A stretch of DNA of 16,522 nucleotides from UBA920 sp964424635 (GTDB lineage Bacteria > Patescibacteriota > Doudnabacteria > UBA920): the NCBI GenBank assembly GCA_964424635.1, contig CAYRJC010000019.1, forward strand, positions 1 through 16,522, given 5' to 3'. The translations under genes and the position numbers were made by a program. The notes under the pieces were generated by a model, which saw nothing but the letters and a program-made list of their open reading frames with translations, was not told where the DNA came from and searched no databases. Of this stretch, positions 1 through 7,885 are shown piece after piece; within the stretch, counting starts at the first letter, position 1; each line of letters begins with the position of its first letter.

Positions 1-362
1 GAAAACACAACAATCAAACTAGCCACCACAGGAAATATAGCCAAATATTTGGCCGACAAATCAAACTTATCATCAATCAAACCACTTACAACCAACACCA
101 ATCCGCCGAGTATAATGGCCCATATGAATTTCTCAGGGATAATATTGAAATCAATACCGCCTATTATCCATAATATAAAAATTGCAATTACAACTGCTAA
201 ATAAATAGCTAACCCTCCTAACTTAGCAACAGAATGTGTATGAAGATTTCTAGGCGGCCTTGGGATATCCAAATATCCATAACGCTCGGCAAATTTTCTA
301 ACTAGGGGAGTGAGAACTAAAGTTAGAAAACCAGATAAAGAAAAAAATAATAAGTAAAACAT
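1..362 (-). CDS. WecA/TagO-type undecaprenyl-phosphate sugar-1-phosphate transferase, N-terminal part
   Basis: Partial gene: the first 120 residues are visible and the rest lies beyond the left edge. I read it from the minus strand. The family is a polytopic membrane enzyme that moves a HexNAc-1-phosphate from a UDP-sugar to undecaprenyl phosphate, the first step of lipid-linked glycan synthesis. Seen: a first membrane helix at about residues 2-20, the cytoplasmic loop motif PRPPRNLHTHSVAKLGGLAI (35-54; families show a similar P..R..H....GG.A pattern), two further helices (about 50-68 and 78-95), and the acidic pair in GLIDDKFDLSAK (94-105), the Mg-binding DD motif. The ATG (360-362) directly follows the TAA stop of the GT2 gene, giving TAAATG with no gap, so translational coupling is likely. 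MraY is less likely because its TMGG-type N-terminal motif is absent. The exact sugar cannot be told. Confidence 0.85.
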   Translation of the reverse strand, partial: MFYLLFFSLSGFLTLVLTPLVRKFAERYGYLDIPRPPRNLHTHSVAKLGGLAIYLAVVIAIFILWIIGGIDFNIIPEKFIWAIILGGLVLVVSGLIDDKFDLSAKYLAIFPVVASLIVVF

Positions 363-2033
363 TTAAGATTTTATTACTTTCATTTCGTCCATCGTTCTTC
401 CAGTCACCTCTCCCTTACGAGCTTTTGGAGTAACCCAAAATTCTAAGTACCACCCCATCATTAATCGCGTCTGAGCTTCGATTGCTGGCAAGCTTCCAAA
501 TATTACCGAAGTAATTGGGACTAAAAACCACTGTAAATACATCATTACACTTTTGGTCCAGCCATATTTTTTAGGACGAGGCGGAAGTAATATCAAGTTT
601 ATATAAACACTAAAAATCAAAAACGCTGTGGCAATCGTCATCAAAGCCCTGGTAGCTGTAGGTAAATTATAAGCAACAACAGTTTGTTTAAACTCTGGTC
701 CACCCAAGATTAATGGCAGCCAACCTAAAATAGAAATTAATAAACTAGCTGTAGCCCAATTGAAATTACCTTCTACGTATTGGAAAAGTTTATACATACG
801 ATCCAATATTGGTGCAGGGCTCTTCAAAATTTGAGGAATCAAATGAGGATAATATTCAACATTATACGCCCAACGTTTTTTTTGCTTGTATTGATTCTTT
901 AAAGTTTGCCAAAAAGTATCTGCTAAGCATGTATCTAACGATACAGGCACAAACAACGGCACCACTTCATAATCACCTTTGTAATGTAAATAGCACTGCC
1001 AAAAAACATAACCATCTTCATTGATAATATCTTTCTTCCAATAACCAATTTCTACTAACGCTTTCAGAGTCATAGTATGAGAAGAAAAAGTGCGTAAACG
1101 GTCCGGACGAGAGCTTTCTGTAAATTGCCAAAAAGAATTAGATACGGATACGACTCTGATAAACGCCGGACTATCCCAAATATTATTATTATAAATAGCA
1201 ATTGGCTGATAACTACGACGGTAAGGTTTATCGTTAGTTAAAAATTCATACATTACCCTGGTAAAATACTGAGGATGAACAATGGTGTCACTATCCAGAT
1301 TAGAAATCAAAACTTCATCCTGCTTTATTCCTAGACCTTCTAAAGTTGGAACTAAACTAGAAACTGCAAAACTTGCATTAGCGCTTTTTCCTTTAATTTC
1401 TCCCGGAAGCCCATCTGGATGTACGGTGATGAAAAATTTAGCAAAAATATTTCCAAACTTTTCCTCTACTTCCTTAGCTGTCTTTTGCGCATCATCCCCT
1501 GCTCGTTCTTCACTAGCCAAAACAATCATCATTCGATCTTTTGGATATTGTACTTCTGCCAACGCTTCAAAAGTAGAGCGAAGAACTTCAAAACTTTCGT
1601 CAACAAATGGTACTACTATTAAATGATAAAAGTCTCGATAGGATCGATGAACAATCCCATTAGGGACCATGTGACTTAAACGTTTAATTTGTTGTCTGTA
1701 AAATTTTCTTTCTAAAGAACGTTTTGTAGATGGGATACGAGTTTTATACAATTCAATCAATTTTTCCTTTCGGGGGAGTAATTCTACAAATTCTAACCAA
1801 TCTAAAGTCACATACACACGAAACCTGCGATAACTAGCTATTAAATGAACGGCAACGTTTAGCGCTTTAAGTACCCAATATAAATCGAAGCATACAATAA
1901 AAATAGCAGCCCAGACAGGACGATAATAAGATAATAAAATTGCACCAAAAAAAACTGTCCAAAAAGACAATCCTGGAATGATTTCCCATAGACGATCAAC
2001 TCTTGTTCGCTTTCTAAAAATAGGTCCGCTCAT
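363..2033 (-). CDS. Membrane-bound processive-type family 2 glycosyltransferase
   Basis: A 556-residue GT2 enzyme of the cellulose/hyaluronan-synthase type. It would polymerise or add sugars from a nucleotide donor at the cytoplasmic face and may extrude the chain. Seen: two N-terminal helices (about 20-38 and 42-64), a cytoplasmic GT-A domain (about 130-400), and three C-terminal helices (about 427-444, 462-483, 497-517). Motifs in order are VVPFVDES (140-147), GKSANA (215-220), the metal-binding DSD (247-249), the catalytic-base type INED (337-340) and QKKRW (384-388), the QxxRW signature of processive synthases. The start at 2033 has no Shine-Dalgarno. The gene lies 8 nt after the three-helix gene and touches the WecA-like gene downstream, so the three form one operon. 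No PilZ domain is visible. The glycan product cannot be read from the sequence; a monofunctional transferase remains possible. Confidence 0.88.
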   Translation of the reverse strand: MSGPIFRKRTRVDRLWEIIPGLSFWTVFFGAILLSYYRPVWAAIFIVCFDLYWVLKALNVAVHLIASYRRFRVYVTLDWLEFVELLPRKEKLIELYKTRIPSTKRSLERKFYRQQIKRLSHMVPNGIVHRSYRDFYHLIVVPFVDESFEVLRSTFEALAEVQYPKDRMMIVLASEERAGDDAQKTAKEVEEKFGNIFAKFFITVHPDGLPGEIKGKSANASFAVSSLVPTLEGLGIKQDEVLISNLDSDTIVHPQYFTRVMYEFLTNDKPYRRSYQPIAIYNNNIWDSPAFIRVVSVSNSFWQFTESSRPDRLRTFSSHTMTLKALVEIGYWKKDIINEDGYVFWQCYLHYKGDYEVVPLFVPVSLDTCLADTFWQTLKNQYKQKKRWAYNVEYYPHLIPQILKSPAPILDRMYKLFQYVEGNFNWATASLLISILGWLPLILGGPEFKQTVVAYNLPTATRALMTIATAFLIFSVYINLILLPPRPKKYGWTKSVMMYLQWFLVPITSVIFGSLPAIEAQTRLMMGWYLEFWVTPKARKGEVTGRTMDEMKVIKS

Positions 2034-2041
2034 ATTTAATA

Positions 2042-2416
2042 TTAATTAACTTGAAATAACAATACTGCAGCCAAAAATAAAATAATATTTAAAGACACAG
2101 TTACCAAAGAAGCTAGTAAAGGTAAGATCTGCTGACTAGTTTTATTAAGTTTCACTAAAGAATAATTTACTACACCTATTAAAAATCCTGCTAATGGTAA
2201 CTGTAAAAGTTTATAGCGATTACCAATCTCACTTACACCTATAATGACATTGTAACGCAAAGCTGATACCTCAGAAGCATTCATAACTTTGATAATTATC
2301 ACGACCAATGATAAAATAAATACAACCACTGCTAATAGCCATAAGACATTAGCTAATTTAGCAAACTGGTTTTCCGTGGGTAAGTTTTGACTATCAATAC
2401 TAGTAAAATCACTCAT
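2042..2416 (-). CDS. Small three-helix membrane protein of unknown function, first gene of the glycan operon
   Basis: A 124-residue protein I cannot name. Seen: a short polar N-terminus (1-20), helix 1 at about 22-43, a loop with the sequence LRYNVIIGVSEIGNRYKL (53-70), helix 2 at about 69-87, and helix 3 at about 97-121 reaching nearly to the C-terminus. The LRYN...G...G pattern before the second helix resembles, from memory, small conserved membrane proteins of Patescibacteria; I could not check this. It is the first gene after an extended -10 promoter and sits 8 nt before the GT2 synthase, so it is probably co-expressed with it. A role as an assembly or accessory subunit of the synthase is inference from position only. 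No catalytic motif is visible. The ATG at 2416 lacks a Shine-Dalgarno. Confidence 0.75.
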   Translation of the reverse strand: MSDFTSIDSQNLPTENQFAKLANVLWLLAVVVFILSLVVIIIKVMNASEVSALRYNVIIGVSEIGNRYKLLQLPLAGFLIGVVNYSLVKLNKTSQQILPLLASLVTVSLNIILFLAAVLLFQVN

Positions 2417-2448
2417 TTTAATAAGGGTAAAACTTAAATAGTAAAGTT

Positions 2449-2478
2449 ATTATACCAAACTCCGGATCACTAGACCAA
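2449..2478 (-). promoter_or_regulatory. Extended -10 promoter of the leftward glycan operon
   Basis: On the minus strand, TATAAT (2449-2454) is preceded by TGG (2455-2457), making a full TGnTATAAT extended -10. A weak -35 candidate, TTGGTC (2473-2478), lies 18 bp upstream. Transcription would start near 2442, giving a leader of about 25 nt before the ATG at 2416. The 71-bp gap 2417-2487 must also hold, or lie close to, the promoter of the rightward GT-C genes. Only a weak TATTAT (2448-2453) without a -35 is visible for that direction. Confidence 0.6.
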
Positions 2479-2487
2479 CAATAAAAC

Positions 2488-4149
2488 ATGACATCAAAAC
2501 AAAAATTTATTTTCCTCAGCATCATTATCCTATCTGTATTTTTCCGTTTCTATTTGATAGGGCAAATGCCTGGTGGACTTTTTCCTGACGAAGCTGCAAA
2601 CGGACTAGATATCAATTCTATGCAACGCGGAGACCTTCAACCTTTTTACGAAAGAGGTAATGGTCGAGAAGCACTATTTTTTTACATGCTATGGGGTAGC
2701 GTAGAATTATTTGGTAAAGGGCCATGGCAGCACCATATAATCTCCGCCTTGGTTGGAGTATTAGCAGTTATTTTTACTTTTTTCCTCACTAGAAGATTAG
2801 TTTTATTATCTAATAACAGCGAGTCAGAAGAAAGCAACAACATTAACAATAGAGCAACTTGGATTGCCTTGTTAGCCATGTTTATGATGGCGGTTTCATC
2901 TTGGCACGTAGTTTTGTCACGAACAGCCTTCAGAGCAAATTTAATTCCTCTTTTTACTACACTTACCTTCTATCTACTTATTGCCACCGTCCAAGCTCGG
3001 AGCCTGGCAAAGCGTTACTGGCTGGCTTTAGGAACAGGTGCTGCATTTGCGCTAGGGTTTTATACATACATTGCATATCGAATAATGGTACCGCTTCTGG
3101 GAATTTTGGTATTATGGCCAATGTTAGTAGATGTATTCAAAACTCCCCGTTTTCAACAAATTAAAAAATATTTTACCCCTACAGTATTAGCAGGATTAGC
3201 GTTTGTTATAGTTATCTTTCCAATAGCTCATTATTTTTATACTCACACTGGATCTTTTGTAGGTCGAAGCGGGCAAGTTTCAGTTTTTAATCCAGAATTA
3301 AATCAAGGCGATCTCATTGGAACAATTGGCCAAGTTACATATTTAAGCTTACGTGCTTACTTCACTGACGGAGACCTAAACTGGCGACATAATATTTCTG
3401 GTCAAGCATTTTTATCTATTATAATTTCTCCATTCTTTTTAGTTGGATTAATAATCGCTACTTTACGGGCAGCTCGATATACTTTCTTGCCGCATAGATA
3501 CAAACAGGATTGGATTTACTTTTTATTAGCCGGATGGTTTTGGGCTATGTTAGTTCCTGTTGTAACTACAGCCGAAGGAATACCTCACGGCCTAAGATCA
3601 ATAGGAACAATTCCTGTAGTTTTCATATTAGCCAGTTTTGGAATTTGGGCAGTCAAAGATAGAGTCGAAGAAATATGCGCTCCATACATGCAACAAATTT
3701 CTGAGTGGAAGCAAAAATTAATACAAAACGCTGTAACAGTTATGTTTACTGCTTTTGTTGCAGCCTTAATATCCCAAACATATATTCTTTACTTTGTGAA
3801 AGCTTATAATAGTCCCGAAAATTTTTATTCTTTTCGTAGCGATTTAACTACCGTTTCAGATTATCTCAAAGAATCCGGTCAAAAAGATAATACGTATCTA
3901 GTATTAGACAAATTCTCGATTCAAACAGTTGACTACTTTACATCTGACTCAGGTCAGCCTTATATCCAAGTTGACCCAGAAGATAGCTGGAAATTAAATA
4001 ATTTAAAAAGCAATGACAAGATTGTCTTCACTCAATCTAGTATTTTTGATATCAAAAAATTTAAGCAATACCACCCGGAAGCAAATCTTGTCCAAGAAAC
4101 TCGTAATAAATTTGGCCAAACAGTATTAGCGATTTATGTGATAAAATAA
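2488..4149 (+). CDS. GT-C membrane glycosyltransferase, PMT/ArnT-like (first of two)
   Basis: A 553-residue polytopic protein of the GT39/GT83-like GT-C fold, which transfers a sugar from a polyprenyl-phosphate carrier to a protein or glycan on the outer face of the membrane. Seen: a first helix at about 7-24, then an extracytoplasmic loop with FPDEAANGLD (32-41) holding the acidic residues typical of the family, the loop GNGREALFFYML (57-68) where relatives have HPPxYY, SRTAFRANLIP (144-154), about ten further helices, GIPHGLRSIGTIP (364-376), and a soluble C-terminal domain from about 440 to the end. A polar Asn/Ser/Glu-rich loop lies at 108-121. No Shine-Dalgarno precedes the ATG. It is followed after 5 nt by a second, only distantly similar GT-C gene. 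Acceptor and sugar are unknown; protein O-glycosylation or glycan decoration are both possible. Confidence 0.82.
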   Translation: MTSKQKFIFLSIIILSVFFRFYLIGQMPGGLFPDEAANGLDINSMQRGDLQPFYERGNGREALFFYMLWGSVELFGKGPWQHHIISALVGVLAVIFTFFLTRRLVLLSNNSESEESNNINNRATWIALLAMFMMAVSSWHVVLSRTAFRANLIPLFTTLTFYLLIATVQARSLAKRYWLALGTGAAFALGFYTYIAYRIMVPLLGILVLWPMLVDVFKTPRFQQIKKYFTPTVLAGLAFVIVIFPIAHYFYTHTGSFVGRSGQVSVFNPELNQGDLIGTIGQVTYLSLRAYFTDGDLNWRHNISGQAFLSIIISPFFLVGLIIATLRAARYTFLPHRYKQDWIYFLLAGWFWAMLVPVVTTAEGIPHGLRSIGTIPVVFILASFGIWAVKDRVEEICAPYMQQISEWKQKLIQNAVTVMFTAFVAALISQTYILYFVKAYNSPENFYSFRSDLTTVSDYLKESGQKDNTYLVLDKFSIQTVDYFTSDSGQPYIQVDPEDSWKLNNLKSNDKIVFTQSSIFDIKKFKQYHPEANLVQETRNKFGQTVLAIYVIK

Positions 4150-4154
4150 TTTCT

Positions 4155-5714
4155 ATGCAAAGAATTATATTATTTCTCAATAAATATTGGATTTTACTTA
4201 GCATAACTACTGCAGGCTTAATCCTTAGATTATATAAAATCACCGCTATATCCCTTTGGCATGATGAAGCATTTTCGGCACTGCTTATAAAGTACTCTTG
4301 GGGAGAAATGACTTATAGAATCGGTTTAGATGTGCACCCGCCGATGTACTATTACTTTTTAAGAATTTGGTCTTATTTATTTGGTAACTCATTATTCAGC
4401 CTTAGAGGGATGTCGGTTTTATTTGGTGTAGGTACGATTATCATCACCTACCTATTAGTTAAGAAAATCTTTGGAAGTATTAATACAGCTCTAATTGCCG
4501 CTACATTAGTTGCGCTTAATCCTTTTCAGATTCAATATGTAACAGAAGCTAGAATGTACACTATGGGTGCATTCTTTGTAGTTTTGACTGCTTACTTTTT
4601 GGTGGAGGCATTAAATAAAACTAAAAATTATTACAATCCAAATGGACAGATAATAAAACCCACCCTCAGAGGGATGATAGGTTATTACATAGCATTCGCT
4701 ATTAGCGCTAGTCTTTTAACTTATATTCACTATTATTTGCTTTTTTCTGTGGCTGGCTTGGGATTGTTTGGAATATTTTATCTTTGGAAAATTTTCCGAT
4801 GGCAAATCTTACACTACTTATGGCTAGCATTATCCGGACTAGGAATAATTATTTTATTTATCCCTTGGTTGAAAATTTTCTTATTTCAATATAAACAAGT
4901 TGGTAGCGGTTATTGGATTCCCCCAATAAATATTTGGAGCATTCCAAGCACTCTCTATGATTTAGTTTTAAGAATCGGAGATCCAGGAAAATTCAGAATG
5001 AGTATAATTGCCATACTGATATTGGTAATTATTTGGAAAGTTGTTAAAAATTATTTGGAACCAGAAAAGTGGTTAGTACTAGGATTATTTATCGCCCCAT
5101 TTGCTGGAAGTATCTTATTTGCCATTTTAGCCAAACTACAAGGCGAAAGTTCTTCTGTATATCTTGTTCGTTACTTTTTGTTTGCGTCTCCATTTTTATT
5201 AATTTTGATCGCTCTATGGATCCAAAAAATTAAATTAAGAGGAATCAAACAACTCTTATTAATTTTAATAATAATTTTGAATTTATTCAGTGTATGGCAT
5301 TATTGGCATAAACTAAATGTAGACAAAAAACCTGGGATGGCTGCGCTATCAAGTGTAATAAATGCTAATGCTCAAAAAGATCATAAAATTTTTGTAGCTA
5401 GTAGCTTTGAATTCTTCAATTACAAATATTACAATAAAAGCGAGGTTAAACCCCTGCTTTACACAAATGGCGCTCATGTAGAAGATCTTCCCCATTTTGC
5501 AGGCACAGCTATCTTAACCAATGACGATTTAGTATTAAATTTTGCGGAAGCTGTAGAGACCGGCGATACTGTATGGATGATTTGGACAAATGGCTTTGGT
5601 GGAAGCAAGCCCGTTGTTCCCACAAATTGGACTCAAATAGATGAACAGGGATTTGCTGAAGTGAGGCCATATGTAGGAACCTGGGTGGTAGTAACAGAGT
5701 ATAAAATTAACTAA
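4155..5714 (+). CDS. GT-C membrane glycosyltransferase, PMT_2/GT39-like (second of two)
   Basis: A 519-residue polytopic protein with clearer GT39-type motifs than its neighbour. Seen: helix 1 at about 11-28, the first loop motif SLWHDEAFSALL (33-44) with the catalytic-type Asp-Glu, DVHPPMYYYFLR (59-70), TEARMYTMG (130-138), TYIHYYLLFS (189-198), the late helix VYLVRYFLFASPFLLILIA (335-353), and an extracytoplasmic C-terminal domain from about 388 to the end. The family uses polyprenyl-phosphate sugars outside the membrane. The gene starts 5 nt after the stop of the preceding GT-C gene with no Shine-Dalgarno, so the two are co-transcribed and probably act in one pathway, perhaps adding different sugars or acting on different acceptors. 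It ends 64 bp before a hairpin terminator. Substrate is unknown. Confidence 0.85.
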   Translation: MQRIILFLNKYWILLSITTAGLILRLYKITAISLWHDEAFSALLIKYSWGEMTYRIGLDVHPPMYYYFLRIWSYLFGNSLFSLRGMSVLFGVGTIIITYLLVKKIFGSINTALIAATLVALNPFQIQYVTEARMYTMGAFFVVLTAYFLVEALNKTKNYYNPNGQIIKPTLRGMIGYYIAFAISASLLTYIHYYLLFSVAGLGLFGIFYLWKIFRWQILHYLWLALSGLGIIILFIPWLKIFLFQYKQVGSGYWIPPINIWSIPSTLYDLVLRIGDPGKFRMSIIAILILVIIWKVVKNYLEPEKWLVLGLFIAPFAGSILFAILAKLQGESSSVYLVRYFLFASPFLLILIALWIQKIKLRGIKQLLLILIIILNLFSVWHYWHKLNVDKKPGMAALSSVINANAQKDHKIFVASSFEFFNYKYYNKSEVKPLLYTNGAHVEDLPHFAGTAILTNDDLVLNFAEAVETGDTVWMIWTNGFGGSKPVVPTNWTQIDEQGFAEVRPYVGTWVVVTEYKIN

Positions 5715-5777
5715 ATTTTCACCATAAAATATAAATCTGAAAGTCGGCAAAATTAGCCACGATAAAATTTAAAAATT

Positions 5778-5800
5778 AAAACCGCTATTTTAGCGGTTTT
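5778..5800. terminator. Bidirectional intrinsic terminator between convergent genes
   Basis: A perfect 10-bp inverted repeat, AAAACCGCTA (5778-5787) and TAGCGGTTTT (5791-5800), with a 3-nt loop. Read leftward it is followed by TTTTAATTTTTAAA, a good U-rich tail for the ftsQ operon. Read rightward the tail is TTTTAATATA. It sits in the 119-bp gap between the second GT-C gene and ftsQ, which converge here. Nothing else is visible in this gap. Confidence 0.85.
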
Positions 5801-5833
5801 AATATACTTACCAATAATTTATTTAATTTTACT

Positions 5834-6979
5834 TTATTTCACACAAGCTGTATTTATTAAACAAATAAAAGCTTTGTCTTCAATTCTCATATCTATATAA
5901 TAAAGTTGATTAAATCTTTCTGGGGATGTTTGAGAAAGCAATAGTTTTAAGCTTTCAACTGATTTTTCTAAATTCTTATTAGTAGAGTCAAAAATTACCC
6001 GGAAAGTTTTCTTGCGGTCTTGGGTTTTATAAAATACAACATGAATTTCTGAGCTAGTTATAGGTAATTTTATTTTGATCTCTTCTGATTTTTTATTGTT
6101 CAATGCTTCATTCTCATTAGTTGTATTGTTTTTTTGTTCATTTTGTTCTGATAAATCTTTTTGATCAGTAGTATTTTCTAAACTATCATTCTGAGTCTTT
6201 TCAACTTCTATATCATTCACTAGTGAAGCAGCTTGTGTCTGAGGTTCTTTAAAGCTAAAATAAGCCAACTTTAAAGTATCCAAAGCCCTTAGTTTATCGT
6301 TAAGACTATCAATAGAGGTTTTTAAATTTGGGTCGAAATATTGCTGATTGTTTTGTTCGTCAGTATTTTGATAAAGTCGCACCTTTATCATATTAGGATT
6401 TTCCAAATATAACCACTCTTCATTATTTTTTATTCCGCTAACGGCTTTAAAAGTGCCGTCATTATAAATATCAAAAACCTTTTCCGGTGTAGCTACTAAA
6501 TATTTTTCATATTTACTTTCCGCGACTATTTGTAAACTATGGGCTTTAAAATTCTTTTTTACCGAAATAATTGAGTTAATGCTCGTTGTTTTTTTACTAG
6601 CCATCTCAATCAAGTCTTTATCCAAAAAAACTAAATTACTTTGAGGATTATAAAATTTTGCCGAGGCTATTTGGTCGCGAATTGCGATCTCTAAATCTCT
6701 AGTTTGAGATTGAGATAATCCACTAATTTCGATATTTTTTAAACTCAAAAAATTAGGAAAATAAATCAAATACAAAACCGTTAAAACAATTAAACCAACT
6801 ATAATCTGAACCCACTTTGAACCTAAACCAATTTTTTCTAAATATTTATTTAACTTAGATTCTGGGACTGGTCGACTTGTTCTACGATAAGTTCTTGCTG
6901 AGCCAAGCTTGGTAGTAAATTGTTTATGCTGAAAACGGACCCTCGCATCTAATTTTGGTTTTTTCTTTTTAAAAAACAT
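5834..6979 (-). CDS. ftsQ: FtsQ/DivIB-like cell division protein
   Basis: A 381-residue bitopic membrane protein. FtsQ/DivIB links early and late division proteins at the septum. Seen: a basic cytoplasmic N-terminus (1-54, many Lys/Arg), one membrane helix at about 56-74, and a POTRA-like segment (about 78-155) that begins FLSLKNIEISGLSQ (77-90) and holds LVFLDKDLIEM (116-126), then the FtsQ-type strand AHSLQIVAESKYEKYLV (146-162) and VFDIYNDGTFKAV (168-180). Relatives are often 220-300 residues. The extra length comes mainly from an Asn/Gln/Glu/Lys-rich, low-complexity stretch (about 255-300) inside the outer domain, before a final predicted alpha/beta part (301-370). It is the last gene of the lysS operon, 65 nt after the aminotransferase. 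Identification rests on topology and short motifs, as FtsQ diverges quickly. Confidence 0.78.
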   Translation of the reverse strand: MFFKKKKPKLDARVRFQHKQFTTKLGSARTYRRTSRPVPESKLNKYLEKIGLGSKWVQIIVGLIVLTVLYLIYFPNFLSLKNIEISGLSQSQTRDLEIAIRDQIASAKFYNPQSNLVFLDKDLIEMASKKTTSINSIISVKKNFKAHSLQIVAESKYEKYLVATPEKVFDIYNDGTFKAVSGIKNNEEWLYLENPNMIKVRLYQNTDEQNNQQYFDPNLKTSIDSLNDKLRALDTLKLAYFSFKEPQTQAASLVNDIEVEKTQNDSLENTTDQKDLSEQNEQKNNTTNENEALNNKKSEEIKIKLPITSSEIHVVFYKTQDRKKTFRVIFDSTNKNLEKSVESLKLLLSQTSPERFNQLYYIDMRIEDKAFICLINTACVK

Positions 6980-7044
6980 CTCTTAAAAATTAGTTTTTAA
7001 TTTCTTCTTTGTCTTTTTTTATTTTACTAGTCATATCTTAAGGA

Positions 7045-7875
7045 TTATAAAGATGTTATATAATCTTCAAATAAATCCATCAACTGTTTGGTAACAGTTC
7101 CGACTTTTCCATTTCCGACTTTAAAACTATCAATTTTAGTAATCGGTACAATATCTTTATTAGTAGCAGTTAGAAATGCTTCGTCGGCTTTTTTTATATC
7201 CTTAAGAAGAATAGGCTTTTCTAGAATCTTAAAATTATTATCTTTCGCTAATTGAATGACTAAATTACGAGTTATTCCGACTAAAATATTATCTTTAGGG
7301 GTAATAATAACTTTATTTTTTACAATGAAAAAATTACTGGTCGCACATTCCAAAACTTTCCCCTGGTGGTAATAAAGAATTTCTAAAGCTCCCTTCTTTA
7401 CACACTCAGCCTTCATCTTTACAGAAGTTATATAGTTAGTAGTTTTAGACCGGTACTCATCTCTTAAATGTTCGTGTAATAATAATTTTGCACCTTTAGT
7501 GAAAAACTCCTTAGGCAAATCATGGAATGGCGTAACAAGAATAACTACACTAGCTTTATTGCTTTTTGTAAAACCATCTTCACTGATCCCACCACTAATT
7601 AAAATTCGAATATTTGATTCTTGTAAAATATTCTTTTTATGAAGCTTACGAGTAATAGCCAAAGCCTCTGCACTACTAATTGGAATATCTATGTCTAAAG
7701 CTTTTGCTGATCTGACTAACCTACCCCAATGCAAATCCCATAAAAATGGCTGGCCATTATAAGTACGAAGAACATCAAAAACAGCATAACCTCTAAGTAT
7801 AGCGATATCCATAATAGGCAAAGCTGCTTTATTAGTTTCGATAATTTTTCCATTTATATAACAATATTGTTTCAT
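7045..7875 (-). CDS. Class IV PLP-dependent aminotransferase (IlvE / D-amino-acid transaminase family)
   Basis: A 276-residue fold-type IV transaminase. Seen: YINGKIIE (6-13) and RGYAVFDVLRTYNGQPFLWDLH (29-49, close to the family's RG..VFE..R pattern), R90 in NIRILISGG, the catalytic Lys144 in YRSKTTNYIT, Glu176 in GKVLECATSNFF (172-183), the PLP-phosphate loop GITRNLV (200-206) and ADEAFLTAT (230-238). The Lys-to-Glu spacing matches, by my alignment from memory, D-amino-acid transaminase. The family includes branched-chain transaminase, D-amino-acid transaminase and aminodeoxychorismate lyase, and motifs alone do not separate them safely. Position between a MurF-type ligase (10 nt upstream) and ftsQ suggests a supply of D-Ala or D-Glu for peptidoglycan, which is inference. 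The start at 7875 lacks a Shine-Dalgarno. No other amino-acid biosynthesis gene is nearby. Confidence 0.88.
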   Translation of the reverse strand: MKQYCYINGKIIETNKAALPIMDIAILRGYAVFDVLRTYNGQPFLWDLHWGRLVRSAKALDIDIPISSAEALAITRKLHKKNILQESNIRILISGGISEDGFTKSNKASVVILVTPFHDLPKEFFTKGAKLLLHEHLRDEYRSKTTNYITSVKMKAECVKKGALEILYYHQGKVLECATSNFFIVKNKVIITPKDNILVGITRNLVIQLAKDNNFKILEKPILLKDIKKADEAFLTATNKDIVPITKIDSFKVGNGKVGTVTKQLMDLFEDYITSL

Positions 7876-7885
7876 TTTTATTTTT

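Noticed and set aside
1..362. MraY (phospho-MurNAc-pentapeptide transferase)
   Set aside because: The first cytoplasmic loop has the PRPPR..H....GGLAI pattern of WecA/TagO enzymes and lacks the TMGG motif of MraY.
809..1626. Plus-strand open frames inside the GT2 gene
   Set aside because: They are antisense to a gene with clear GT2 motifs and show no recognisable protein features.
6990..7034. A 14-codon minus-strand ORF (MTSKIKKDKEEIKN) in the gap between the aminotransferase and ftsQ
   Set aside because: It is very short, Lys-rich as expected from A-rich sequence, and has no ribosome site. It could be a leader peptide but nothing supports this.
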